Below are positions 1 to 7,668 of a DNA stretch of 12,367 nucleotides, piece by piece (position 1 is the stretch's first letter; each line of letters starts with the position of its first letter). The stretch spans positions 1 through 12,367 of the forward strand of contig CAISSD010000161.1 of assembly GCA_903887975.1 (NCBI GenBank), in the 5' to 3' direction. Below the pieces are notes generated by a model. It had not been told where the DNA came from. It ran no database searches and saw nothing but the letters and a program-made list of their open reading frames with translations. Source of the stretch: an uncultured Legionellaceae bacterium (GTDB lineage: Bacteria; Pseudomonadota; Gammaproteobacteria; Legionellales; Legionellaceae). Made by a program: the position numbers and the translations under genes.

Positions 1-2181
1 AGCATTGAATAGTGTCAAAACACTTTGAACCATCATCATCAACGCCCCAACACCTGGATTCATGGAACAGCCAAAAGCCAAAAGACCACCAGAAGCAATA
101 AGCTCCATGAGTACATTATACCCAAGATTGAACATCAAATTTTGATTGACCGCATCGGTGGTTGTTTTTGCGACTTCAAACAAAGCCAAAACCGAAAGCA
201 ATGAAGATCCCAAAATTTGAACATCTGAAGCCTCTTCGGTGATGAGATCATTCAAATTGGATTGAATTGAAATGCCCAACTCACAAGCACGCATCCCTGG
301 TGCATCATTAGCACCATCACCAATCATGGTGACCACATGATTGTTTTCCTGTAATTGCTTTAAATAAAATGATTTGGTCTGACGCTTTGGATGATTCAAT
401 GATAATTCAGGAAGACAGTGGGCAAAAACATCTGCTTCATCAATACCCACCCATCTCGCCAAACGATGCGCCGTTGCCGCGTCTTTTCCAGTCATCAAAC
501 AAACACGCTTTCCTTGATTTTTTAATGCCTGTACCACATAAGGTGCCTCAGGCTTTAATTCATCTCGAATCACAATATGGCCAAGAATGATCTTATCACG
601 GGCCAAATAAATCACTTGTTCATCGGGCTTTAAACCCACCACATGCAAATCATTTTTGCCAAAACCTTGCTCTTGCATCATGGTTGCATCACCTACAACA
701 TAAACACATCCCGCGTCCTCACCAACAACACCTGAGGGATGATGCTTCATATTGACTAAACCACGCAATGCCACACCAACCCGTTTTGCATAATCAACAA
801 TGGCCTTAGCAAAAACATGATTGCAATCTTGCTCCAATGACGCCATCAACCCAATCAATTGTTCTTTGGTCCAATGATGTTGATAAGGGACAATTGTGAC
901 AATCTCTCGAGTGCCTTTGGTTAGCGTTCCTGTTAAATCAAAAACAACACAATCAACCTTCGACGCCGTTTCTAATTGCTCCGCACTTTTAAACAAAACA
1001 CCTTGTTCTTTGGCTTTGCGCCAACCTATATTTCGAATCAAAGGTGCAATCATCCCCAACACACAAGGACAAGCCGAAGCCAAAACCGCCACCACGCATT
1101 GAAGCGCAACCGCCACGCCACAACAATACCCCACCACAAGACCTGAAAGCACCGCAACAATAAGAATCACTGAAATAAAATAAGTAAAAATTTTATCCCA
1201 AAATAATGGTGGTTGTTTTTTGGTTTTTAACAATGCTTTATCCAATCGTGCCAAATAAGAATCATCTTTGGTACGAATGATTTCAAACTTCATCGGTTTT
1301 GAATGTTGGCCTAGGATCATCCCGGCCAACAGCACATCGCCAAAAACATGAGTCTTAAGATCCGATGAACCCGTAATTAAAATCTCATTCATTGAACACG
1401 CTTCAAGTGCTCTAACATCAAAAGGTAGCTTGTCTCCAGGATTTAATTGGATGACATCACCAATTTTAAAATCTTTAAATTTTTTTTTATCAAGACGTCC
1501 ATTGTGTTCATCAACGGCATCAAATTCTTCATCGTCCCTAAAGCTTTGGAATCGAGTTTGAATCTTCATGCTCTTTAACATTTGACGTTCAATCTCAAGA
1601 CCCAAATGCCGAAAACCAAACATCAATAAACCAACTTCAAACATCAAGGGCCAACCAGGAATAAATAAAGCAGCAATGGATGCCGCGATTGCCACCACAC
1701 TACTGATGAGAAATAGCGTGTCCATGGTTAAATAACCCTGTTTATAAAAACCATCAATGGCTAGACGATAAGAATGCTGCCCCACAAAATAAGTCAACGC
1801 GATGGTCATGATTGCCAAAGGAATTCCTAAAGACAAACTTAAACCACCCAAAATCATGGGGATGAGCATCGCGATGATCCCCATAGAAATCCCAAGAGCC
1901 CCCCAAAACCCATGCTGAGGATCCACCTCATTGACTGAATTCAAGCTCAAGGTGTAGGGCAATAGGTCTTGCAACACACAGGCTACTTCATCAGCAGTCA
2001 AATCATCTTGTACAATGGTGAGGGTCAATATTTTGTTGGTCACATCAACCACAATGGATTGAGCGTCAATATCCAAAACAGCATCGTGACTGCATTGATA
2101 TTGTGCCAATAATGATTCAATGTTTTTTTGACATGCAACACACGAAATGTCTGGTAAAGAAAATTGATACTGTCTAGCCAT
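1..2181 (-). CDS. Heavy-metal P1B-type ATPase with atypical catalytic motifs (3' end cut by window edge)
   Basis: This is a P-type ATPase of the heavy-metal (copper-like P1B) family, an inner-membrane cation pump by family. Reading leftwards from the ATG at 2181, 727 codons stay open to the edge; the C-terminus is missing. Seen in order: an N-terminal metal-binding-like segment with CVAC at residues 14-17; hydrophobic segments near 92-131, 152-190 and 331-372; an actuator domain near 230-300; CPC at 371-373; the phospho-acceptor Asp415 in DLTGT; an N-domain His455; TGK at 564-566; GDGAND at 621-626; Tyr688-Asn689 in the next membrane segment. CPC and YN point to the copper (P1B-1) branch. Deviations from family consensus are DLTGT for DKTGT, TGSS (270-273) for TGES, His-Val for His-Pro, TGKD for TGDN, and MxxQS for MxxSS near 716-720. 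The gene overlaps the SPOR gene stop by 8 bp, so it is probably the last gene of the argS operon. It may be a weak, altered or non-pumping paralogue. Family assignment is firm; activity is uncertain. Confidence 0.9.
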   Translation of the reverse strand, partial: MARQYQFSLPDISCVACQKNIESLLAQYQCSHDAVLDIDAQSIVVDVTNKILTLTIVQDDLTADEVACVLQDLLPYTLSLNSVNEVDPQHGFWGALGISMGIIAMLIPMILGGLSLSLGIPLAIMTIALTYFVGQHSYRLAIDGFYKQGYLTMDTLFLISSVVAIAASIAALFIPGWPLMFEVGLLMFGFRHLGLEIERQMLKSMKIQTRFQSFRDDEEFDAVDEHNGRLDKKKFKDFKIGDVIQLNPGDKLPFDVRALEACSMNEILITGSSDLKTHVFGDVLLAGMILGQHSKPMKFEIIRTKDDSYLARLDKALLKTKKQPPLFWDKIFTYFISVILIVAVLSGLVVGYCCGVAVALQCVVAVLASACPCVLGMIAPLIRNIGWRKAKEQGVLFKSAEQLETASKVDCVVFDLTGTLTKGTREIVTIVPYQHHWTKEQLIGLMASLEQDCNHVFAKAIVDYAKRVGVALRGLVNMKHHPSGVVGEDAGCVYVVGDATMMQEQGFGKNDLHVVGLKPDEQVIYLARDKIILGHIVIRDELKPEAPYVVQALKNQGKRVCLMTGKDAATAHRLARWVGIDEADVFAHCLPELSLNHPKRQTKSFYLKQLQENNHVVTMIGDGANDAPGMRACELGISIQSNLNDLITEEASDVQILGSSLLSVLALFEVAKTTTDAVNQNLMFNLGYNVLMELIASGGLLAFGCSMNPGVGALMMMVQSVLTLFNA

Positions 2182-2749
2182 GCTCTGCCTGAATCATACC
2201 GTTCAAACGATCGGTTTTTGCAATGGCTTTTTGAGCAAGTTCGGCTTCTTGTCGCGAAGCAAAAGGCCCCACAATCACCCGAAACCATTGCGTGTTTTGT
2301 TTTAACACCGGTGATACACCCACTTCAAAGCCGCGACGCAATAAAGAAGCTTTCATGCGTAAAGCTTCTGATTGAACACGAAATGCTGCCACTTGAATGA
2401 GATATCCTCTTTTCGACACGGGTTCTGACTTCACAGGCATGGGCTTCACCACCGCCACAGCAACGTCATGAGTGTCTAATGCATCTTCTTTGGCTGACTC
2501 TGGCGTCGTCAATAACGTGTAAAATTCAAATTTCGGTTTGGGAACCACTGTTTCTTGTGGTTGAACCACTTTGGCTAAAACAGGATGTTCTGCCAATACA
2601 TGCTGTTGCACCCAGGCCCCGATAAGTTCCATGTTGTAATAAGAGGCACTCAAATAACCTGCAATAAATGATAATGAAGACCACATGAGGGTTCGAAATA
2701 ATGCCGCTGGTACGGCTTGATGGCTGTTTTTTTTAGAATAATTGGCCAT
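2174..2749 (-). CDS. SPOR-domain, FtsN/DedD-like cell-division protein
   Basis: Small bitopic inner-membrane protein of about 191 residues. From the sequence: a short basic cytoplasmic tail, one hydrophobic span at about residues 20-38, a periplasmic linker containing FEFYTLL (about 75-81), and a C-terminal SPOR domain (about 115-190) beginning GYLIQVAAF and including WFRVIVGPF. SPOR domains bind peptide-stripped septal peptidoglycan, and FtsN-type proteins of this layout promote septal wall synthesis; the FEFYTLL element is common in FtsN-like proteins encoded next to argS. At about 190 residues it is shorter than E. coli FtsN. The chosen ATG at 2749 overlaps the argS TGA by one base (TGATG), which suggests translational coupling; an in-frame GTG at 2752 would add one residue. 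It overlaps the following ATPase start by 8 bp. Family is clear; calling it FtsN itself is inference. Confidence 0.85.
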   Translation of the reverse strand: MANYSKKNSHQAVPAALFRTLMWSSLSFIAGYLSASYYNMELIGAWVQQHVLAEHPVLAKVVQPQETVVPKPKFEFYTLLTTPESAKEDALDTHDVAVAVVKPMPVKSEPVSKRGYLIQVAAFRVQSEALRMKASLLRRGFEVGVSPVLKQNTQWFRVIVGPFASRQEAELAQKAIAKTDRLNGMIQAEHG

Positions 2750-4497
2750 CACATACGCTCGGGTGCATTAACGCCAAGAAGCAACAAACCTTGATTCAAC
2801 ACACATCGAACCGCTTCCAATAACGTTAGACGTGCATTTCTTAAAGATGCTTCCTCGCAAATCAAAGGCAGTGCATTGTAATATCCATGCAATCCTTGGG
2901 CCAGATCACGTAAATAATAAGCCACTTGATGGGGTTCACACGCTTTTGCCGCAGACTCTATCATTTCTGGATATTGAGAAAGCACATTCATTAACGAGAT
3001 TTCGTGGGGCTCAACCAAGAGATGCAATGAGGCCAAACCTTGTTCTTGATGCCAATCCAACTGGCGCTCTTGAAGTTGGCGCATCACACTACATATTCTT
3101 GCATGCGCATATTGTATGTAATAAACCGGATTGTCACTGGATTGAGATTTAGCCAAGTCCAAATCAAAATCCATGTGTTGCTCGGATTTTCGCGCCACAT
3201 AAAAAAATCGCGCGGCATCACACCCAACCTCTTGTCGAAGTTCTCGCAATGTCACAAAAGAACCACTTCGTGTTGACATTTGTACCCGCTCGCCATGTCG
3301 ATACAAAATGGCAAATTGTACCAACAACACATCCAAAGCATCAGCATCATGACCCAAAGCATGTACCGCCGATTTAATTCTGGTGATGTATCCATGATGA
3401 TCGGCACCAAATACATCAATCACTCGGTCAAATCCACGTGCATATTTGTCCCAATGATAAGCAACATCAGAAGCAAAATAGGTCGCCTGGCCATTCGCGC
3501 GCACTAAAACTCGGTCTTTTTCATCACCAAAATCTGTGGCCTTAAACCACAGCGCACCTTGTTGCTCATAGGTATGGCCGGCTTTGGTTAGGGCTTCAAT
3601 ACCTTTTTGAATGGCGCCCTTATCAAACAACGATTGCTCAGAATACCAATCATCATAAACCACGCCAAACTCACGTAAATCTTCTTGAATGTCTTTTAGA
3701 ACCGAACCAAGAGCGCATTGGTGGATGGTGGCAAACCCTGCTGCGCTTAGCAAAGCTTTTGCACGCAAGATTAACGCATCAATATAAGCGTCTTTATCAT
3801 CTTGCGCTGACAGACCCATCATGACATCTTGCCATGAATGCGCATAAATAGGCCCAAATTGATTTAAAATATCTTGGGCAATATCCACCACATAATCACC
3901 CTGATACGCATTTTCAGGAAAAACAATCGATTCGCCCGTTAACACCAAATAACGAAGCCAAACACTCACGGCCAGAATATCCATCTGCCGACCAGCATCA
4001 TTCACATAATATTCAGAAACGACACTAAAGCCCGCCAAAGTCAGTAGATTGGCAAGGCTGGCACCAAACGCAGCACTTCTGCCATGCCCAACATGCAAAG
4101 GCCCGGTTGGGTTGGCTGAAACAAATTCCAGCAACACTTTTTTACCATGTCCAAACGTACTGGCGCCAAATGCATCTTTTTGCGTTAGAATCTCGTTGAC
4201 AACATTCATTTGTGCACCAGGAACCAAGAAAAAATTAATAAAACCCGGTCCTGCCAATTCAATTTTTAGCAACAAAGGATGTGGTTTAATGGTTTTGATG
4301 AGGTGCTCTGCCAAAACACGTGGCGCAAGATTGGCTTTTTTAGCCAAAACCAAAGCAATATTGGTTGCAAAATCCCCGTGCGTTTGATCTTTAGTGCGAT
4401 CAACAACAATGCGCTCATTCAATTCATTTGGAATGATTCCAAGCTGGCTTAATGCATTCAATGCATGTTGCAGCGATTGTTCAATGATTGCTTTCAT
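2749..4497 (-). CDS. argS: Arginyl-tRNA synthetase
   Basis: Class I aminoacyl-tRNA synthetase that charges tRNA-Arg with arginine in the cytoplasm. About 582 residues, a usual length for ArgS. Seen in order (numbering from the upstream GTG): the N-terminal Arg-tRNA-specific domain with GDFATNIAL and IELAGPGFIN; the HIGH-type ATP motif HVGHG at about 138-142 preceded by SANPTGPL; the FGADHHGYI region near 367-374; the degenerate KMSKS-type loop MSTRSG near 410-415, normal for ArgS; and the C-terminal DALR anticodon-binding domain ending LGVNAPERM. Start choice: ATG at 4497 has AAGG 13 bases upstream; an in-frame GTG at 4506 has AAGG only 4 bases upstream and would add three residues. Neither spacing is ideal, and the ATG is preferred by codon. 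A hairpin lies just upstream of the ribosome-binding region. It heads a three-gene overlapping set with the SPOR protein and the P1B ATPase. Confidence 0.97.
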   Translation of the reverse strand: MKAIIEQSLQHALNALSQLGIIPNELNERIVVDRTKDQTHGDFATNIALVLAKKANLAPRVLAEHLIKTIKPHPLLLKIELAGPGFINFFLVPGAQMNVVNEILTQKDAFGASTFGHGKKVLLEFVSANPTGPLHVGHGRSAAFGASLANLLTLAGFSVVSEYYVNDAGRQMDILAVSVWLRYLVLTGESIVFPENAYQGDYVVDIAQDILNQFGPIYAHSWQDVMMGLSAQDDKDAYIDALILRAKALLSAAGFATIHQCALGSVLKDIQEDLREFGVVYDDWYSEQSLFDKGAIQKGIEALTKAGHTYEQQGALWFKATDFGDEKDRVLVRANGQATYFASDVAYHWDKYARGFDRVIDVFGADHHGYITRIKSAVHALGHDADALDVLLVQFAILYRHGERVQMSTRSGSFVTLRELRQEVGCDAARFFYVARKSEQHMDFDLDLAKSQSSDNPVYYIQYAHARICSVMRQLQERQLDWHQEQGLASLHLLVEPHEISLMNVLSQYPEMIESAAKACEPHQVAYYLRDLAQGLHGYYNALPLICEEASLRNARLTLLEAVRCVLNQGLLLLGVNAPERM

Positions 4498-4516
4498 CAA
4501 AAACACATGACCTTAG

Positions 4517-4550
4517 AAAAAGTGCTATTATGCACTTTTTGTTTTTTTTT
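4517..4550 (+). terminator. Terminator-like hairpin with T-tract in the argS-cydA divergent gap
   Basis: A perfect 9-bp inverted repeat, arm AAAAAGTGC (4517-4525) and arm GCACTTTTT (4532-4540), with a 6-base loop TATTAT, is followed on the plus strand by G and nine T residues (4542-4550). The plus-strand shape resembles an intrinsic terminator, although the stem is AT-rich. It sits between divergent genes, so as a terminator it could only stop transcripts antisense to argS before they enter cydA. Read on the minus strand it is a 5'-leader hairpin followed by five T residues, directly before the argS AAGG (4511-4514), so it might instead affect argS expression. Structure is seen; role is inferred. 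Confidence 0.4.
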
Positions 4551-4618
4551 GCATAGAGCCATAAAACCTTGTTGACACATTGTTTATCTATAGAATTTTA
4601 GGCTGTATTGTGTTATCG

Positions 4619-4646
4619 TTGTGAATATTCAATTTGGGCGTAAAAT
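4619..4646 (+). promoter_or_regulatory. Candidate cydA promoter with internal palindrome
   Basis: A sigma70-like pair lies upstream of cydA: TTGTGA at 4619-4624 and TAAAAT at 4641-4646, separated by 16 bases. This would start transcription about 20 bases before the cydA ATG. A perfect 10-bp palindrome TGAATATTCA (4622-4631) overlaps the -35 side. The 14 bases at 4619-4632 match the FNR/CRP-like pattern TTG-N8-CAA, with 7 of the 10 FNR consensus positions. Oxygen-responsive control of bd oxidases is common, but this match is weak. A perfect TTGACA occurs at 4572-4577 without a good -10 at normal spacing. Confidence 0.3.
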
Positions 4647-4670
4647 ATATTTTAAAGTAAGGGTAATGTC

Positions 4671-6074
4671 ATGGTTATTTTCGATCCTCTTTTATTGGCA
4701 CGCATTCAGTTTGCATTTACAGTAAGTTTTCACATTGTATTTCCTGCGTTTTCCATCGGTCTGGCGAGTTTTTTAGCCCTTCTTGAATGGCAGTGGTTGC
4801 GCACCAACGATACCAATTATCGCGATACGTATCAATTTTTAATCAAGATTTTTGCGGTTGTTTTTGGTATGGGCGTTGTCTCGGGCGTGGTCATGTCTTA
4901 CCAATTTGGCACCAACTGGTCGGTATTTTCTGATAAAGTATCCAATGTCATTGGTCCTCTTTTAGGCTATGAAGTCTTGACAGCCTTTTTTTTGGAAGCG
5001 TCATTTTTGGGGATTATGCTTTTTGGTTGGAAAAAAGTAAGCCCCAAAATGCATTTTGCAGCCACCTGTATCGTTGCTTTTGGAACGTTGATTTCCGCTT
5101 TTTGGATACTGGCAGCGAACTCTTGGATGCAAACACCACAGGGATTTCATGTCGGTGAGGATGGACGTTTATTCCCAACCCATTGGTTGACTGTTATTTT
5201 TACTCCTTCTTTGCCTTATCGCTTGGCCCATATGTTGACTGCAGCGTATCTGACAACCGCTTTTGTGATCGGTGGCATTGGGGCATTTTATTTATGGCAT
5301 AAACGACATATCCCACAAGCAAAAATTATGCTGGGCATGGCGACCCTTTTAACCGCACTGGCTTCACCCATGCAACTTTTTTTAGGCGATGCGCATGGGT
5401 TAAATACCCTAAAATACCAACCGGCAAAAGTAGCTGCCATGGAGGGTATTTGGAACAACGAAAAAGGCGCGGGCTTAAGATTGTTCGCCATACCTGACTC
5501 TAAAAATGAAATGAATCATTATGAGCTCATCATCCCTCATTTAACGAGCCTTATTCTGACACATCATTATAATGGAGAAGTCAAGGGACTTAAGTCGTTT
5601 GAAAAAGAAAACAGACCTCCTATAGGCATGGTTTTTTGGGCATTTCGTATCATGGTAGGCTTGGGATTTTTGATGATTTTTTTGAGTCTAACAAGCGCTG
5701 TGCAATATTTGCGAGGCAAACTATTCAACAGTGCCATCATGCAAGGTTTTTGGATGCTCATGATGCCCTCTGGTTTTGTGGCGGTTTTGGCGGGTTGGTT
5801 TGTGACCGAAGTAGGACGACAACCCTTCACCGTTTATGGCGTTGTTCGAACCACAGAATCGGTGTCACCAGCCATTATCCGCTCTGAAGTCGGTTTGTCT
5901 TTGTTGGCGTTTGTTGTGATGTATACCTTGGTGTTTGGTGCCGGCAGTTATTATATTATTAAATTAATTCGCAAAGGAATTCCTGTCATTAAAGACGAAG
6001 AACCGTATTATAAACACGGAAAAACTGCATCCATCATTGAGGGAATAACAGAAGAAGGAGCATCTCATGTTTGA
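4671..6074 (+). CDS. cydA: Cytochrome bd-type quinol oxidase subunit I (short-Q-loop, CioA-type)
   Basis: Haem-carrying subunit of the inner-membrane bd-type terminal oxidase, which oxidises quinol and reduces O2 to water. It is 467 residues, against about 520 for E. coli CydA, because the Q-loop is short; this is the CioA-type arrangement sometimes linked with cyanide tolerance. Seen: His21 (FHIVFP) and His187 (RLAHM) as haem ligands; Met328 in FRIMVGLG as the likely b558 ligand, with Arg326 beside it; Glu101 and Glu109 on the proton/haem-d side; Lys253 and Glu258 in QPAKVAAMEG at the quinol site. Multiple hydrophobic spans are evident. The usual GRQPW signature reads GRQPF (382-386). ATG 4671 has AAGGG at 4659-4663, 7 bases upstream. 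The stop overlaps cydB by 8 bp. Family and role are firm; cioA would be an equally valid name. Confidence 0.96.
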   Translation: MVIFDPLLLARIQFAFTVSFHIVFPAFSIGLASFLALLEWQWLRTNDTNYRDTYQFLIKIFAVVFGMGVVSGVVMSYQFGTNWSVFSDKVSNVIGPLLGYEVLTAFFLEASFLGIMLFGWKKVSPKMHFAATCIVAFGTLISAFWILAANSWMQTPQGFHVGEDGRLFPTHWLTVIFTPSLPYRLAHMLTAAYLTTAFVIGGIGAFYLWHKRHIPQAKIMLGMATLLTALASPMQLFLGDAHGLNTLKYQPAKVAAMEGIWNNEKGAGLRLFAIPDSKNEMNHYELIIPHLTSLILTHHYNGEVKGLKSFEKENRPPIGMVFWAFRIMVGLGFLMIFLSLTSAVQYLRGKLFNSAIMQGFWMLMMPSGFVAVLAGWFVTEVGRQPFTVYGVVRTTESVSPAIIRSEVGLSLLAFVVMYTLVFGAGSYYIIKLIRKGIPVIKDEEPYYKHGKTASIIEGITEEGASHV

Positions 6075-7089
6075 TTTTTCAACTTTAATTGATTTACCAC
6101 TCATTTGGGCTTTATTAATTGCCACTGGCGTACTTATTTATGTCCTTTTGGATGGCTTTGATTTAGGTGTTGGTATTTTATTTCCTTATGCGCCTTCAAA
6201 TAAATGTCGTGATCGATTAATGAATTCCATAGCCCCTTTTTGGGATGGCAATGAGACTTGGCTGGTTCTTGGTGGTGGTGGATTATTCGTGGCATTTCCT
6301 CTGGCCTACTCTATTCTTTTGCCTGCATTTTATATTCCCATTATTTCAATGCTGATGGGGCTCATTCTCCGTGGCGTTTCTTTTGAATTTCGTTTTAAAG
6401 CAAGTGAGGAATCACGTCGATTATGGGATATTTCATTTCACATTGGTTCGGTGGTCGCGGCTTTATCACAAGGCTTTGTTTTGGGCGGATTTGTTCAAGG
6501 CGTTCATGTGGTTGGACGAAATTTCTCAGGCGGTCCTTTTGATTGGGCAACACCCTTTTCGCTCACAACTGGGGTAGCACTGGTTGCCGGCTATGCTTTA
6601 TTGGGTTCAACCTGGCTTGTGATGAAAACTGAAGATCAAACACAAATTTGGGCGCGAAGAATGGCCAAATACGCCCTCATTTGGGTTGGTTTTTTTATGC
6701 TTTTAATCAGTTTTTTTATGCCCAGCATCAACCGTGATATTCAGCATCTATGGTTTCATTCCAATGCTTTTTATGTGTTAATGATTTTTCCTCTTTTAAC
6801 GATGGTGTTCTTTTTAATAATTTGGCGTGATGTACACACAACGCAGGCAGAAACAAGACCATTTCTTGTGACCATGGGCATTTTTTTGATGTGTTATTTA
6901 GGGCTCACCATCAGTTTTTATCCTTGGATGATCCCCTTTCATTACACCCTATGGCAGGCGGCGGCTTCAGGACCAAGTTTATCATTGGTGCTCGTGGGTG
7001 TGGCACCTTTGTTACCGCTTATTTTAGCGTACACGGGCTATTGTTATTATATTTTTCGAGGTAAAACCGACCATGAACCAATGTATTAA
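6067..7089 (+). CDS. cydB: Cytochrome bd-type quinol oxidase subunit II
   Basis: Second large membrane subunit of the bd oxidase, the structural partner of subunit I. It is 340 residues, slightly shorter than E. coli CydB (379). Seen: the N-terminal hydrophobic span followed by LLDGFDLGVGIL (about 27-38), the conserved PFWDGNETWL segment (about 57-66), RGVSFEFRFK, and a series of hydrophobic segments to the C-terminus, all as expected for CydB/CioB. The ATG lies inside the last codons of cydA (8-bp overlap) with a strong AAGGAG at 6055-6060, 6 bases upstream, indicating coupled synthesis of the two subunits. The 3' end overlaps a small membrane-protein gene by 17 bp. Confidence 0.96.
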   Translation: MFDFSTLIDLPLIWALLIATGVLIYVLLDGFDLGVGILFPYAPSNKCRDRLMNSIAPFWDGNETWLVLGGGGLFVAFPLAYSILLPAFYIPIISMLMGLILRGVSFEFRFKASEESRRLWDISFHIGSVVAALSQGFVLGGFVQGVHVVGRNFSGGPFDWATPFSLTTGVALVAGYALLGSTWLVMKTEDQTQIWARRMAKYALIWVGFFMLLISFFMPSINRDIQHLWFHSNAFYVLMIFPLLTMVFFLIIWRDVHTTQAETRPFLVTMGIFLMCYLGLTISFYPWMIPFHYTLWQAAASGPSLSLVLVGVAPLLPLILAYTGYCYYIFRGKTDHEPMY

Positions 7090-7210
7090 TAAAATTCTAA
7101 ATCCAAAAATGAAACAATGGCTTTGGTTTGTGGGATTATGGTTTTTAGGCTTGGGCAGCGTCATCTTGATGACTTTGCCCATTAAATTGTTGATAAAGGC
7201 TTGTCAATAA
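7073..7210 (+). CDS. Small single-span membrane protein, CydX/DUF2474-like accessory subunit of the bd oxidase
   Basis: A 45-codon frame starts at ATG 7073 inside cydB (17-bp overlap, different frame) and ends at TAA 7208-7210. It encodes a short polar head, one hydrophobic stretch at about residues 16-36 (WLWFVGLWFLGLGSVILM) and a basic tail ending KLLIKACQ. Position directly after subunit II, size and the W-x-GLW-x3-G pattern match the small proteins (CydX/CbdX, and DUF2474 next to CioAB-type genes) that associate with bd oxidases and can stabilise haem binding. GAGG at 7058-7061 lies 11 bases upstream, a little far. An internal ATG at 7109 (33 residues) is possible but has no visible ribosome-binding site. 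The next gene's AAGGAAG begins at this gene's stop. Function is inferred from context and shape; the gene is probable. Confidence 0.75.
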   Translation: MNQCINKILNPKMKQWLWFVGLWFLGLGSVILMTLPIKLLIKACQ

Positions 7211-7220
7211 GGAAGATTAA

Positions 7221-7583
7221 ATGGAAAAGAACTATCCTGAAATAACCAAACGAATCAGTGACAATATGAAAACACTGCGAAAAGATATTGCTAAGACGAT
7301 GCAGGGTTTTTCGAGTTTGGCACAAGCGGCAACCGAAAGCGGTGCTCTTGATAAAAAAACTAAGGAATTAATTGCATTGGCCATCGGCGTATCGACACGA
7401 TGTGATGGCTGCATCGGATTTCATACCGAGGCACTCATTAGACTTGGTGTTTCTCGAGAAGAATTTGAAGAAACTTTGGGTATGGCCGTCTACATGGGCG
7501 GCGGTCCTTCCCTTATGTACGCAGCAGATGCTTTGCTTGCTTTTGAACAATTTTCATCGAAAATCAATAGTTTGGACGTATAG
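7221..7583 (+). CDS. Carboxymuconolactone decarboxylase / AhpD-like family protein
   Basis: A 120-residue cytoplasmic protein of the CMD/AhpD-like superfamily. The diagnostic feature is CDGCIGFH: Cys61, Cys64 and His68 (C-x2-C-x3-H), preceded by the helix KKTKELIALAIGV and followed by a Gly-rich MGGGPS segment. In AhpD-type members the two cysteines form a redox-active disulphide used in peroxide reduction; other members have no known reaction. The presence of both cysteines and the histidine favours a redox role over lactone decarboxylation. ATG 7221 has AAGGAAG at 7209-7215, with only 10 bases after the preceding stop, so it is probably the last gene of the bd-oxidase operon and could help handle oxidative by-products (inference). 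The exact substrate cannot be read from the sequence. Confidence 0.88.
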   Translation: MEKNYPEITKRISDNMKTLRKDIAKTMQGFSSLAQAATESGALDKKTKELIALAIGVSTRCDGCIGFHTEALIRLGVSREEFEETLGMAVYMGGGPSLMYAADALLAFEQFSSKINSLDV

Positions 7584-7616
7584 CTGTTTTCTTAATTTAA
7601 AAAAGTCAATTCATCA

Positions 7617-7642
7617 ATGATTTACTCTAAAGATAAAATCAT
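7617..7642. repeat. Short inverted repeat upstream of recG
   Basis: In the 85-bp gap between the CMD-like gene and recG there is a perfect 7-bp inverted repeat, ATGATTT (7617-7623) and AAATCAT (7636-7642), separated by 12 bases. It could be an operator or part of the recG promoter region, but no convincing -35/-10 pair at normal spacing was found and the repeat is short enough to be chance. No terminator is evident in this gap. Confidence 0.2.
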
Positions 7643-7668
7643 AGTATCCTTGACGCTTATAAAATCTA

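Noticed and set aside
1..2181. Assignment of the P1B ATPase as CcoI/FixI, the copper pump for cbb3 oxidase assembly
   Set aside because: No cco/fix genes are nearby, the oxidase here is the copper-free bd type and is transcribed divergently, and the motif pattern is not diagnostic.
2164..4387. Several plus-strand open frames of 75-112 codons opposite the SPOR and argS genes
   Set aside because: They are antisense shadows of strongly conserved coding sequence and have no homology signature or start signal.
4572..4577. A perfect TTGACA as the main cydA -35 box
   Set aside because: No reasonable -10 lies 16-18 bases downstream; the nearest TAGAAT is only 13 bases away.
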